Origin: Piscibacillus halophilus
GTDB lineage: Bacteria; Bacillota; Bacilli; Bacillales; Alkalibacillaceae
Assembly (NCBI RefSeq): GCF_900110685.1
Contig: NZ_FOES01000006.1
Span: 52,141-116,140, forward strand
Direction: 5' to 3'
Length of the DNA stretch: 64,000 bases
Shown here: in pieces, positions 46,930 to 57,661 of the stretch
Layout: each line of letters starts with the position of its first letter
How positions within the stretch are numbered: the first letter of the stretch is position 1
Position numbers and translations under genes: made by a program
Notes under the pieces: model-generated
Databases searched by the model: none
What the model saw: the letters and a program-made list of their open reading frames with translations, nothing else
Told to the model about the DNA's origin: nothing

Positions 46930-48342
46930 ATGAATCAAAATCAAGCGCCTTTATATGAAGCATTAGTTGAACATATAAAAAACAATCCAACTTCTTTTCA
47001 CGTCCCGGGGCATAAGAATGGTCATGTCTTCGACGAAGCAGCGCAGAATTTTCGTCAAATCCTGCCTTACGATTTAACTGAGCTTCCAGATTTAGATGAT
47101 TTGCATCAACCTGATGGGGTGATTAAACGGGCTGAACAATTAGCAGCTGACCTTTATCAAACTGATTATACCTTTTTTTTAGTTAATGGTACGACAGTTG
47201 GAAACTTGGCCATGATCTTAAGTGTATGTGGACCGGGTGATCAAATCATTGTTCAGCGCAATAGTCATAAATCTATATTTAACGCACTAGAATTAGCTGG
47301 GGGAAAACCTATAGTTGTGGCACCAAGTTACGATAATCGAACTCAACGATACTCACATTTAGAGTCGGCTTATATTGAACAGGCAATTGAAGAGTACCCA
47401 GAGGCTAAAGCGATTGTGTTATCTTATCCGGATTATTTCGGGACCACTTATGATATAACGTCGATTATGGAAGTGGCTCACCGTCATCAGGTTCCCGTGC
47501 TAGTTGATGAAGCTCACGGGGCACATTTTCCGTTAAGTCATCAATTTCCGATGTCCGCTATAGAAGCGGGTGCAGATATCGTGGTCCATTCAGCTCATAA
47601 AACGTTACCAGCGATGACGATGGGGTCATTTTTACATATCAAAAATCGACATGTTTCATATGAAACAGTTAAATATTTCCTCCAAGTGTTACAATCAAGT
47701 AGCCCGTCATATCCAATTATGGCGTCGCTTGATCTCGCAAGAAAATTTGCAGCTCATTTAAATGAAGAAAAAGTACAGGCGATTATAAAAGATATTGATA
47801 AGATGAGAGTTGCCTTAAATGAAGTTCCAAGTATAAATGTGATCCCTGTTAAAGAGGGAATCGATGATCCGTTAAAAATCACTATTACCTCAGATGTTAT
47901 GGATATAACACAATTAGAGGCAGCTCTTCATCGTTTATATGTCTATCCTGAGATGGTGCAAAACAATCAACTGTTATTGGTCGCGGGTTTGCAGCCTCAA
48001 GCGAACTCAATGGATTGGATTCAATTAAAAGATCTTGAATTTAATCTTAAGGAACCCATTAAACATGGTACAATAATGGAACAACCGAACGTACAAGCTT
48101 TTGATAAAAGTTATGTAGAATTAAGGGATCTTAAATCGAAATGGGTGAGTTGGGACAAAGCGCTGGGAGAGATTTCGGCTCATCCTGTTATTCCGTATCC
48201 GCCTGGAATTCCAGTATTATTAAAAGGTGAGCTGATTCAGCCATATCACGTGGATGCAATTCAAAAAACTCTAAGTAAAGGTCAATATATTCAGTATCCA
48301 GGGGATCGGTTATTTCGAGGTATAGAAATTTTAACAGAATAA
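46930..48342 (+). CDS. yaaO: Orn/Lys/Arg decarboxylase family PLP enzyme YaaO
   Basis: 470-aa fold-type I PLP enzyme related to SpeA-type basic amino-acid decarboxylases. PFHVPGHKNG-like start, PLP lysine in VVHSAHKTLPAMTMGSFLH, VDEAHGAHFPLS Asp, and the small C-terminal domain (VIPYPPGIPVLLKGE). AGAGGAGA places the start at ATG 46930 rather than 46924. Upstream of tmk as in B. subtilis. Substrate not proven (arginine or lysine likely). Confidence 0.9.
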   Translation: MNQNQAPLYEALVEHIKNNPTSFHVPGHKNGHVFDEAAQNFRQILPYDLTELPDLDDLHQPDGVIKRAEQLAADLYQTDYTFFLVNGTTVGNLAMILSVCGPGDQIIVQRNSHKSIFNALELAGGKPIVVAPSYDNRTQRYSHLESAYIEQAIEEYPEAKAIVLSYPDYFGTTYDITSIMEVAHRHQVPVLVDEAHGAHFPLSHQFPMSAIEAGADIVVHSAHKTLPAMTMGSFLHIKNRHVSYETVKYFLQVLQSSSPSYPIMASLDLARKFAAHLNEEKVQAIIKDIDKMRVALNEVPSINVIPVKEGIDDPLKITITSDVMDITQLEAALHRLYVYPEMVQNNQLLLVAGLQPQANSMDWIQLKDLEFNLKEPIKHGTIMEQPNVQAFDKSYVELRDLKSKWVSWDKALGEISAHPVIPYPPGIPVLLKGELIQPYHVDAIQKTLSKGQYIQYPGDRLFRGIEILTE

Positions 48343-48354
48343 GGGGTTATTGAA

Positions 48355-48981
48355 GTGAGTGGATTATTTGTCACATTTGAAGGAGTCGAAGGGGCGGGGA
48401 AATCGTCCGTTTTATCATATATATATGAACAGTTACAACATCAAGGCTATGACGTCATCCATACACGTGAACCTGGTGGGATTGAAATCTCAGAAAAAAT
48501 ACGTGAAGTAATATTAAATAAACAGCATACAGCTATGGACGGGCGAACAGAAGCCTTACTTTATGCAGCGGCTAGACGGCAACATTTAGTTGAAAAGGTG
48601 CTTCCAGCCTTAGAAAAAGGAACGATCGTGTTATGCGACCGTTTTATCGATAGTAGTCTAGCTTATCAAGGCTATGCACGAGGGTTAGGTATAGATGAAG
48701 TTTATCAAATTAATGAATTTGCGATTGAACAATGCATGCCGAATGTGACGGTATTGTTTGAGTTGGATCCTGAAATAGGGCTTAAACGAATTTCGGATAA
48801 TAAAGGAAGAGAACAGAATAGGTTAGATTTAGAGAAATTATCATTCCATGAAAAAGTAGCTGAAGCGTATCAAATTTTAAAAGGAAAATTCCCGAATCGT
48901 ATTCAAGCCATAGATGCCCAACAACCTCAAGAAGACGTACAACAAGCGTGCTTAAAACTTATTCAAAGCTATCTTTCTTAA
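48355..48981 (+). CDS. tmk: Thymidylate kinase
   Basis: dTMP to dTDP kinase. 208 aa; P-loop [11 protein letters not shown] (8-18), TREPGG DRX-type loop, [18 protein letters not shown] and lid [18 protein letters not shown] start 13 bp after yaaO, with AAGGGG as weak RBS. Confidence 0.96.
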   Translation: MSGLFVTFEGVEGAGKSSVLSYIYEQLQHQGYDVIHTREPGGIEISEKIREVILNKQHTAMDGRTEALLYAAARRQHLVEKVLPALEKGTIVLCDRFIDSSLAYQGYARGLGIDEVYQINEFAIEQCMPNVTVLFELDPEIGLKRISDNKGREQNRLDLEKLSFHEKVAEAYQILKGKFPNRIQAIDAQQPQEDVQQACLKLIQSYLS

Positions 48982-49030
48982 ATAAAGAAAAATTTTCATA
49001 TCTAAATTACTGCTAAATCGTCTGACAACT

Positions 49031-49039
49031 TGTTATAAT
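49031..49039 (+). promoter_or_regulatory. Extended -10 for darA
   Basis: TGT-TATAAT (49031-49039), 30 bp before darA; -35 not clear. Confidence 0.45.
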
Positions 49040-49057
49040 AATATAAAAGACGTTTGA

Positions 49058-49399
<342 letters not shown>

Positions 49400-49414
49400 A
49401 GAGGTGCGCTAGTT

Positions 49415-49855
49415 ATGAAGGTGAATCAAGATATTAAATCGACCATCGATCCAACAAAAGTTCAGGCGCATCAACGAAAAGGTTCAACCACATCGTTTCA
49501 GCAGACAGTTAGTTCAGAAAAACAAAAATTACAAGAGTCACAGCTTCAACAATTATTAAAAGATTTAACAGCCCAGGGTGAAAAAGTTGCGCGATTCCGT
49601 TCGTTCCAAGATTTGGCCAAATATAAGCGAATGGTTCGTCAGTTTATGGATGAGGCCGTACAAAATGGTCTCTCTCTTGAACAGTCTAGAAGCTGGAGTA
49701 TGAACGGTGACAATCGAAACTTAACACTGATTAAGCAAGTTGATGAACACCTCATTCAATTAACGGATGACCTGTTAGACGAACAAAAGTCAACGATTGA
49801 TATATTGGATGTCATTGGGGAGATTAAGGGTCTTTTGCTTAATTTACAGGTATAA
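49415..49855 (+). CDS. yaaR: YaaR, DUF327 family protein
   Basis: 146-aa helical protein of unknown function, conserved between darA and holB. Features include a disordered N-terminus and LKDLTAQGEKVARFRSFQDLAKYKRMVRQFMDEAV...LEQSRSW. 15 bp after darA, 20 bp before holB; probably one operon. Confidence 0.9.
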   Translation: MKVNQDIKSTIDPTKVQAHQRKGSTTSFQQTVSSEKQKLQESQLQQLLKDLTAQGEKVARFRSFQDLAKYKRMVRQFMDEAVQNGLSLEQSRSWSMNGDNRNLTLIKQVDEHLIQLTDDLLDEQKSTIDILDVIGEIKGLLLNLQV

Positions 49856-49875
49856 GATAGATAGGATGAACACAT

Positions 49876-50868
49876 ATGACGTCATGGATTGAACTAAAAG
49901 ATTCTCAACCGGTCGCAGTTAAAATGTTACAAAATAGCATTACGAGGGACCGAATCGCACATGCCTATTTATTTCATGGGCCATCAGGGACTGGCAAGCA
50001 CGAGGCCAGTCTTTTGTTTGCCATGCGATATTTTTGTGAAAACAAACAAATTGATTCTGCTGAACCTTGTTACGAATGCATATCTTGTAAACGAATCCAG
50101 TCAGGCAACCATCCTGACCTACATTGGATCGAGCCAGATGGTCAGTCGATTAAAAAAGAACAAATTGAATACTTACAAAAAGAGTTTACATATACCGGTC
50201 TTGAATCCAATCAAAAAGTTTATGTGGTTAGGCAAGCAGAAAAAATGACTGTAAATGCAGCCAACCGTTTGCTTAAATTTTTAGAAGAGCCGAGCCAAGA
50301 GACGGTTGCGATTTTAATGACTGAACACATTGGGCAAATGTTAGATACGATCGTATCACGTTGTCAAAGGATCCAATTCCATAGTTTGTCAGACCATCAT
50401 CTTTATACTCGATTAGTCGATCAAGGACTGCCTGAATCGACTTCTAAATTATTTGCATCGATGAAGTTAAATGTAGACCAAGCTATTGAAATGAATGGAG
50501 ACGAGTGGTTTGCCGAAGCAAGAAAAATAGTGGTACAATTAATGGATAAGGTTATGAATTCAAGTGAAGAAGGATACCTTTTTTTACATCAAGTTTACTT
50601 AAAACATTTTCAGGGGCGAGAGTCGTTAGAATACGGTTTGGAATTACTGCTTATGTGGTTCCAAGACATCATTTCGCTCCATTTAGATAAGCGAGATTCA
50701 ATTGTTCTAGTCGATCAATTCGAGCGATTAGAGCAGTTCCATTATGTTGTATCATTGTCGGAAGCCAAAACACTTATATATGAAATATTAAACACAAAAC
50801 GAAAACTAGCACAAAACGTACATCCGACATTGGCAATGGAATACTTAATCCTTCAGTTACAAAGGTGA
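49876..50868 (+). CDS. holB: DNA polymerase III subunit delta'
   Basis: Clamp-loader delta' subunit. 330 aa with AAA+ P-loop-like GPSGTGKHEAS near residue 35, Zn-binding Cys group (FCENK...EPCYECISCKRIQSGNHPD), LLKFLEEPSQETVAILMTE and the SRC motif. The two cysteines-plus pattern matches B. subtilis HolB. The stop overlaps the ricT ribosome-binding site. Confidence 0.95.
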   Translation: MTSWIELKDSQPVAVKMLQNSITRDRIAHAYLFHGPSGTGKHEASLLFAMRYFCENKQIDSAEPCYECISCKRIQSGNHPDLHWIEPDGQSIKKEQIEYLQKEFTYTGLESNQKVYVVRQAEKMTVNAANRLLKFLEEPSQETVAILMTEHIGQMLDTIVSRCQRIQFHSLSDHHLYTRLVDQGLPESTSKLFASMKLNVDQAIEMNGDEWFAEARKIVVQLMDKVMNSSEEGYLFLHQVYLKHFQGRESLEYGLELLLMWFQDIISLHLDKRDSIVLVDQFERLEQFHYVVSLSEAKTLIYEILNTKRKLAQNVHPTLAMEYLILQLQR

Positions 50869-50878
50869 GGTGAACGTT

Positions 50879-51706
50879 TTGGTAGAAGTGATAGGTGTTC
50901 GCTTTAAGAAAGCGGGTAAAATATATTATTTCGACCCAGGTGAAGTCCAAATGACAACAGAGGATTATGTCATTGTAGAGACTGTAAGAGGGGTCGAATT
51001 CGGTAAAGTCGTCATTGCGAACAAGCAAGTTGATGAGGAAGATGTGGTATTGCCACTTAAAAAAGTCATTCGATTAGCAGATGACAAAGATAAATTGACG
51101 GTTAGCGAAAATAAAGAGAAAACCGAAGAAGCTTTCCGAGTTTGTCAGGAAAAAATCAAACAGCATGACTTAGATATGAACTTAGTAGATGCTGAATATA
51201 CATTTGATCGAAATAAAATTATTTTTTATTTCACAGCGGATGGACGTGTTGATTTCCGCGAGTTAGTCAAAGATTTAGCCGCGATCTTTAAAACGCGAAT
51301 TGAGTTAAGACAAATTGGCGTTCGAGATGAAGCTAAAATGTTAGGTGGAATTGGACCTTGTGGACGTATGCTTTGCTGTTCAACATTTCTAGGTGATTTT
51401 GAACCTGTTTCAATTAAAATGGCGAAGGATCAAAACCTTTCCTTAAATCCAGCTAAAATCTCAGGGTTATGCGGACGCTTAATGTGTTGCTTAAAGTATG
51501 AAAATGATCAGTATGAAGAAGCTAAACGTGAACTACCAGATATTGGCGAAGTTATTAACACATCTAACGGACAAGGCAAAGTTGTAGGCCTTAATATGCT
51601 TGAGAAGTTAGTACAAGTTGAGCTGTTCGAATTAGAACGCGTCGTTGAATATACATTAGATGAACTGATAGAAGAAGGAGCTATTTCTGTTCCAGCCACA
51701 GAATAA
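50879..51706 (+). CDS. ricT: RicT (YaaT), PSP1-domain subunit of the RicAFT complex
   Basis: 275 aa from TTG at 50879 (the same length as B. subtilis YaaT), 5 nt after GAGGTGA; an in-frame GTG at 50870 lies inside that site. PSP1 domain with [24 protein letters not shown] and [11 protein letters not shown]; the Cys-rich motifs bind the Fe-S clusters of the Ric complex, which promotes RNase Y mRNA maturation and sporulation/competence phosphorelay activity. Confidence 0.95.
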   Translation: MVEVIGVRFKKAGKIYYFDPGEVQMTTEDYVIVETVRGVEFGKVVIANKQVDEEDVVLPLKKVIRLADDKDKLTVSENKEKTEEAFRVCQEKIKQHDLDMNLVDAEYTFDRNKIIFYFTADGRVDFRELVKDLAAIFKTRIELRQIGVRDEAKMLGGIGPCGRMLCCSTFLGDFEPVSIKMAKDQNLSLNPAKISGLCGRLMCCLKYENDQYEEAKRELPDIGEVINTSNGQGKVVGLNMLEKLVQVELFELERVVEYTLDELIEEGAISVPATE

Positions 51707-51719
51707 TGAGGTGGATGTT

Positions 51720-52073
51720 TTGAACAAAAAAGAAATGTTAGACCGGTTTTCATTATTAGAAAAACGATTCCAAGATCTCCAAGAAGACTTCGGGGCACTA
51801 AAAAAAGATTTAGTTCAGCTTGTTGAGGAAAATCATCAGTTGGCACATGAAAATCATCATTTACGTCAGCGATTGGATGATTTAACACCTGATTCTGCTA
51901 AACAAGAATTATCAAAACCAGAATCTAATCAGGACTCTGATGATGCGTCAGTTGGGGAAGGTTATGATAATCTTGCGAGGATCTATGAGGAAGGTTTTCA
52001 TATTTGTCATGTCTACTTTGGAACACCTCGTGAAGAAGAGGATTGTATCTTTTGTTTAAAATTCTTTGGTTAG
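51720..52073 (+). CDS. yabA: Replication initiation control protein YabA
   Basis: 117-aa negative regulator that binds DnaA and DnaN to limit initiation. N-terminal leucine-zipper coiled coil (about 1-65), linker, and C-terminal Zn cluster [10 protein letters not shown]...[14 protein letters not shown] at 51720 after GAGGTGG; a GTG at 51711 overlaps that site. Length close to B. subtilis YabA (119). Confidence 0.94.
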   Translation: MNKKEMLDRFSLLEKRFQDLQEDFGALKKDLVQLVEENHQLAHENHHLRQRLDDLTPDSAKQELSKPESNQDSDDASVGEGYDNLARIYEEGFHICHVYFGTPREEEDCIFCLKFFG

Positions 52074-52095
52074 GATCGCAGACATAAACTTTGGG

Positions 52096-52137
52096 GAAAC
52101 GCACCGACGTCAATGACGAACGGTGTGTTTCGTTTTT
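52096..52137 (+). terminator. Terminator after yabA
   Basis: GAAACGCACCG (52096-52106) pairs with CGGTGTGTTTC (52121-52131, one G-U), then GTTTTT. Confidence 0.85.
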
Positions 52138-52229
52138 ATAATCAATTTCTTGAAAAATGTCCTTTTTGAAATCAACAAAATCTATCCAAGGTTTCAACAA
52201 ACAAATTCAATTATGGAAGGAACGCAACT

Positions 52230-53012
52230 ATGGTAGAGTTACGAGACGATGAGCGAATCGATTATTTATTGGCAGATCAAAAAAGACGAATTATTCAAAG
52301 TCAATCTGTCTTCGCGTTTTCTATTGATGCCGTGTTATTAGCCCATTTCACTTACCTCCCATTGACAAGAGGTAAATTGATTGATTTATGTACAGGGAAC
52401 GGTGTCATACCACTTTTTTTATCGAAGCGGTCAAAAGTGCCGATGACAGGCGTGGAAATACAAGAACGTTTATATGATATGGCAGTACGAAATGTCCAAC
52501 TGAATGAACTAGAAGACCAAATAGACGTGTTAAATGAAGATTTAAAAGGACTAGCCAAAAAAATTGGTTATCACCGATATGATTTAGTCACTTGTAATCC
52601 TCCTTATTTTAGGACGGAAGATTTGGATAAACGAAATAATAATGAACATTTAGCCATTGCGCGACATGAGATATATTGTACGCTGGAGGATGTTTTGAAA
52701 TCCTGTAGTGAGTTGGTAAAGTCAGGCGGGAAAGTCTCAATGGTTCACCGGCCTAACCGCTTAGCAGAGATTATGGAGTCTGCCAAGGAATATCGATTAG
52801 AAACGAAACGGGTTCAATTTGTTCATCCTAAACGAGATCGAGAGTCTAACATTGTATTAATAGAATTTATACGTGATGGTCATCCTGAAATGAAGGTATT
52901 GCCACCTATTTATATTCATGATGATGATGGGAATTATACAGAAGAGGTGGCTAAGATATTATATGGGGAAGAAGGGAGCCGTTTACATGGTTCAAATTCA
53001 AAAAAGCTTTGA
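52230..53012 (+). CDS. yabB: tRNA1(Val) A37 N6-methyltransferase-like protein YabB
   Basis: 260-aa SAM-dependent methyltransferase of the TrmN6 group: motif I LIDLCTGNGVIPLFLS (about 50-65) and catalytic NPPY at 123-126. It methylates adenine N6 in tRNA in characterised relatives. RBS GAAGGAAC. Its 3' end overlaps rsmI by 26 bp; the GIY-YIG gene yazA that separates them in B. subtilis is missing. Confidence 0.9.
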   Translation: MVELRDDERIDYLLADQKRRIIQSQSVFAFSIDAVLLAHFTYLPLTRGKLIDLCTGNGVIPLFLSKRSKVPMTGVEIQERLYDMAVRNVQLNELEDQIDVLNEDLKGLAKKIGYHRYDLVTCNPPYFRTEDLDKRNNNEHLAIARHEIYCTLEDVLKSCSELVKSGGKVSMVHRPNRLAEIMESAKEYRLETKRVQFVHPKRDRESNIVLIEFIRDGHPEMKVLPPIYIHDDDGNYTEEVAKILYGEEGSRLHGSNSKKL

Positions 53013-53859
53013 TCAGGAAGAACCGAGTCTTTATATCGTACCAACCCCTATTGGTAATTTGGATGATATGACCTACCGAGCGGTAAAAACTTTACAAATG
53101 GTCGATGCTGTGGCTTGTGAGGATACAAGACAAACGAAGAAGCTACTTCATTATTTTGAAATAGAAAAATCGCTCATTAGTTATCATGAGCATAATAAGT
53201 ACGACCGTGAAGATCGGATCATTCAACAATTAAAAGAAGGACAAAAGATCGCCTTAGTCAGTGATGCGGGTATGCCGATTGTATCGGATCCAGGTTTTGA
53301 GTTAGTTAGACGAGCAAGAGAAGAAGGGCTTAAAGTAACAGTTTTACCCGGCGCTAACGCAGCATTAACCGCACTTGTAGGGTCAGGGCTTCCTTCAGAG
53401 ACCTTTACGTTTTATGGATTTTTGCCAAGAAAAAAGAAAGACATGGTAGAAGTGTTAAACAAGTTAGGGAAGACGGATCATACGTTGATTTTTTATGAAT
53501 CTCCTCATCGAATAAAACAGACTATTGATGTCATTCATCAAACGTATTCCTATGACCGAAACACAACAATTGCCCGAGAGTTAACGAAAAAATTTGAGGA
53601 ATATGTTTACGGCACGCTGGAAGAGGTCAACCTATATATGAAATCCAATGATGCAGAGTTAAGAGGGGAATTTTGCATCATTATAGAAGGAAAATTAGAG
53701 TTTCAGGATGAATCTTCTGCTTGGTGGCAGGAATTAACTATAGTGGAACATGTTGACTATTATGTAGAACAAGGAAAAACACCGAAAGATGCGATTAAAA
53801 TGGTTTCTAAAGAGAGAGGGCAGGCGAAAAGAGAAGTCTATCAAGAGTATCATCAATAG
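52987..53859 (+). CDS. rsmI: 16S rRNA 2'-O-ribose C1402 methyltransferase RsmI
   Basis: 290-aa tetrapyrrole-methylase-fold enzyme: LYIVPTPIGNLDDMTYRAVKTL, CEDTRQTKKLL, HEHN, SDAGMPIVSDPG and GLPSETFTFYGFLPRKKK. The start is the ATG at 52987, after GGGAG, inside the yabB gene; the frame is open farther upstream without an RBS. Translationally coupled to yabB. Confidence 0.95.
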   Translation: MVQIQKSFDQEEPSLYIVPTPIGNLDDMTYRAVKTLQMVDAVACEDTRQTKKLLHYFEIEKSLISYHEHNKYDREDRIIQQLKEGQKIALVSDAGMPIVSDPGFELVRRAREEGLKVTVLPGANAALTALVGSGLPSETFTFYGFLPRKKKDMVEVLNKLGKTDHTLIFYESPHRIKQTIDVIHQTYSYDRNTTIARELTKKFEEYVYGTLEEVNLYMKSNDAELRGEFCIIIEGKLEFQDESSAWWQELTIVEHVDYYVEQGKTPKDAIKMVSKERGQAKREVYQEYHQ

Positions 53860-53867
53860 GAAGGTAT

Positions 53868-53897
53868 TAAAAAAGGTTACAGCATTCACTGTAACCT
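53868..53897 (-). terminator. Terminator of abrB
   Basis: On the - strand AGGTTACAG (53897-53889) pairs with CTGTAACCT (53882-53874), then a T-run (+ strand A-run 53869-53874). The + strand side lacks Ts, so it serves mainly abrB. Confidence 0.8.
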
Positions 53898-53911
53898 AAT
53901 CGTTCATTTCA

Positions 53912-54190
53912 TTATAAGTTGAATTTCTTTTGGATTTCTTCAACGAGTTTTTGAGCGCCTTCTTTACTAAGTACGATGCTACCATCGCCTACTGGCTCAT
54001 TGGTGTCGGCGATTTCCCCTGTGATGTCGCACGCCATGTAAGGCTTATACTTTTTAAGGATTATTTTATCGTCATCAACGTAAATTTCTAATGAGTCTTT
54101 TACATTAATATCTAGTGTACGACGAAGTTCAATCGGGATGACGACACGTCCTAGCTCGTCTACTTTTCTGACAATACCAGTCGATTTCAT
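53912..54190 (-). CDS. abrB: Transition-state regulator AbrB
   Basis: 92-aa swapped-hairpin DNA-binding dimer that represses post-exponential genes. N-terminal MKSTGIVRKVDELGRVVIPIELRRTL is nearly invariant, with Cys at ACDITGE. Convergent with rsmI and divergent from metS, as in B. subtilis. RBS GAGAGGAGAG. Phosphorylated Spo0A represses abrB in relatives. Confidence 0.96.
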   Translation of the reverse strand: MKSTGIVRKVDELGRVVIPIELRRTLDINVKDSLEIYVDDDKIILKKYKPYMACDITGEIADTNEPVGDGSIVLSKEGAQKLVEEIQKKFNL

Positions 54191-54237
54191 TACTCTTTTC
54201 TCTCCTCTCGATCATAATTCGCTATCTTATCGATGAT

Positions 54238-54266
54238 AGATTACCATTGTTGTTTTTGGAAGTCAA
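54238..54266 (-). promoter_or_regulatory. Promoter of abrB
   Basis: On the - strand TTGACT (54266-54261), 17-bp spacer, TAATCT (54243-54238), about 48 bp before the ATG. Downstream ATAGCGAA and ATCGAGA only weakly resemble 0A boxes. Confidence 0.6.
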
Positions 54267-54351
54267 TTAAGTAAATTCCATTGTTACCAAATTTTAATAT
54301 AATATTCTGTCTCTTTAATCAGATAGTAACAGTTGAATTTTTTCTTACTTA

Positions 54352-54380
54352 TGGAAATAATAAATTGAAATCGTTACAAT
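54352..54380 (+). promoter_or_regulatory. Candidate metS promoter
   Basis: TGGAAA (54352-54357), 17-bp spacer, TACAAT (54375-54380); leader about 90 nt. No T-box or S-box motif is present. Confidence 0.3.
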
Positions 54381-54408
54381 AGTATCTAGCATCTGTTCAA
54401 TAGTTTAA

Positions 54409-56436
<2,028 letters not shown>

Positions 56437-56445
56437 CTTTATTGA

Positions 56446-56473
56446 GGGGACGGAGTCATTCGTCCCTTTTCTT
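56446..56473 (+). terminator. Terminator after metS
   Basis: GGGACG (56447-56452) pairs with CGTCCC (56461-56466), extended by one G-U pair (56446/56467), then TTTTCTTT. Confidence 0.75.
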
Positions 56474-56478
56474 TAGTA

Positions 56479-56623
56479 CATGACGATAGAACCGTAAATC
56501 ATGTCGATAGAAATGAAAAACATGCCGATAAAATCGGAAAACATGTCGATAGAAATGAAAAACGAGCCGATAGAAACGGAAAACATGACGATAGTAAAAA
56601 TAAACGTGTCGATAAGAAATCCC
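56479..56623. repeat. Tandem array C: 21-bp period, core CGATAGAAA
   Basis: CGATA at 56484, 56505, 56526, 56547, 56568, 56589 and 56610, exactly 21 bp apart, usually preceded by AACATGT/AACATGC. It fills the space between the metS terminator and the tatD ribosome-binding site (56631), leaving no room for a separate tatD promoter downstream of it. The open reverse frame (YRHVF heptads) is an artefact of the period. Confidence 0.95.
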
Positions 56624-56643
56624 AATTAATAGGAGTGAACGAA

Positions 56644-57411
56644 ATGCTTTTTGATACACATGTCCATTTAAATGCCGATCAATTTATGGAAGATCGTGAT
56701 GAAGTGATTCAACGAGCGCTTGATACGGGTGTTGAACATATGGTGGTAGTTGGTTTTGACCGGAAAACCATTCCACTTGCTATTGAAATTGCTGAACAAT
56801 ATGATTTTATATATGCAGCGGTCGGTTGGCACCCAGTTGATGCCATCGATATGACGGACGAAGACTTAAAATGGATTGAAGAATTATGCCGTCATCCTAA
56901 AGTAGTAGCCATTGGTGAAATGGGACTCGATTATCACTGGGACAAGTCACCTCACGATGTACAAAAAGAGGTCTTTAGAAAACAGATTCAGTTAGCTAAA
57001 AAGGTCAACATGCCAATTATCATTCATAATCGTGAAGCAACGGAAGATATCGTTCACATTTTAAAAGAGGAAAACGCACAGGAATGTGGCGGGATTATGC
57101 ATTGTTATAACGATGTAGTAGACCATGCAAAAGAATGTTTGGATTTAGGATTCTATATTTCATTAGGTGGCCCAGTGACGTTTAAAAATGCGACAGATCC
57201 AAAGATTGTCGCAGAGGAAGTCCCGTTAGACCGTCTCCTTATCGAAACGGACTGTCCATTCCTAGCTCCTCATCCGAATCGAGGTAAACGTAATGAACCA
57301 GCTTATGTCAAATTAGTCGCGGAAAAAATTGCCGAATTAAAGGGTATTTCGTTGGATGAAGTTGCTAGGTATACGACAGAAAATGCTAAAAAGGTCTTCT
57401 CGATCAAATAA
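56644..57411 (+). CDS. tatD: TatD family metal-dependent deoxyribonuclease YabD
   Basis: 255-aa TIM-barrel hydrolase with metal ligands HVH (FDTHVHLN), Glu in GEMGLDYHW, IIHNREA, HCYND and ETDCPFLAPHPNRGK. Involved in DNA turnover or quality control. ATG at 56644 after AGGAGTG; a GTG at 56635 is inside that site. Last units of array C end about 8 bp before its RBS. Confidence 0.95.
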   Translation: MLFDTHVHLNADQFMEDRDEVIQRALDTGVEHMVVVGFDRKTIPLAIEIAEQYDFIYAAVGWHPVDAIDMTDEDLKWIEELCRHPKVVAIGEMGLDYHWDKSPHDVQKEVFRKQIQLAKKVNMPIIIHNREATEDIVHILKEENAQECGGIMHCYNDVVDHAKECLDLGFYISLGGPVTFKNATDPKIVAEEVPLDRLLIETDCPFLAPHPNRGKRNEPAYVKLVAEKIAELKGISLDEVARYTTENAKKVFSIK

Positions 57412-57433
57412 AACATGGACATAAAATAAATTT

Positions 57434-57500
57434 ACACGCGTAGGTATAAAAGAGGCAGAGTTTGGCCAAGATGCTTTTATAACCATACGCGTGTTTTTTA
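57434..57500 (+). terminator. Long bipartite terminator after tatD
   Basis: ACACGCGTA (57434-57442) pairs with TACGCGTGT (57486-57494); above a bulge GGTATAAAAG (57443-57452) pairs with CTTTTATA-A-CC (57474-57484). A 21-nt loop (57453-57473) caps it and a T-run follows. Much longer than other terminators here. Confidence 0.8.
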
Positions 57501-57604
57501 ATTTTCAGTTTCTTTACACCTTGTAATAAAATCTTAATATTACCTAGAATCCTTGTCATATGGGGAATAGAGCTTGTTTACTAGTCTGATAGTTTGAAAG
57601 TTGA

Positions 57605-57633
57605 TTGACTTTAATAAAAATCCCCCATATAAT
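57605..57633 (+). promoter_or_regulatory. Promoter of yabE
   Basis: TTGACT (57605-57610), 17-bp spacer, perfect TATAAT (57628-57633); start about 57640, leader about 20 nt. Confidence 0.75.
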
Positions 57634-57661
57634 CAAATGCGAGTTAAAAGGAGGCGTGAAT

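Noticed and set aside
56456..56659. Reverse-strand frame of YRHVFRF-type heptads across array C
   Set aside because: Same artefact of the 21-bp period; it overlaps the metS terminator and tatD start.
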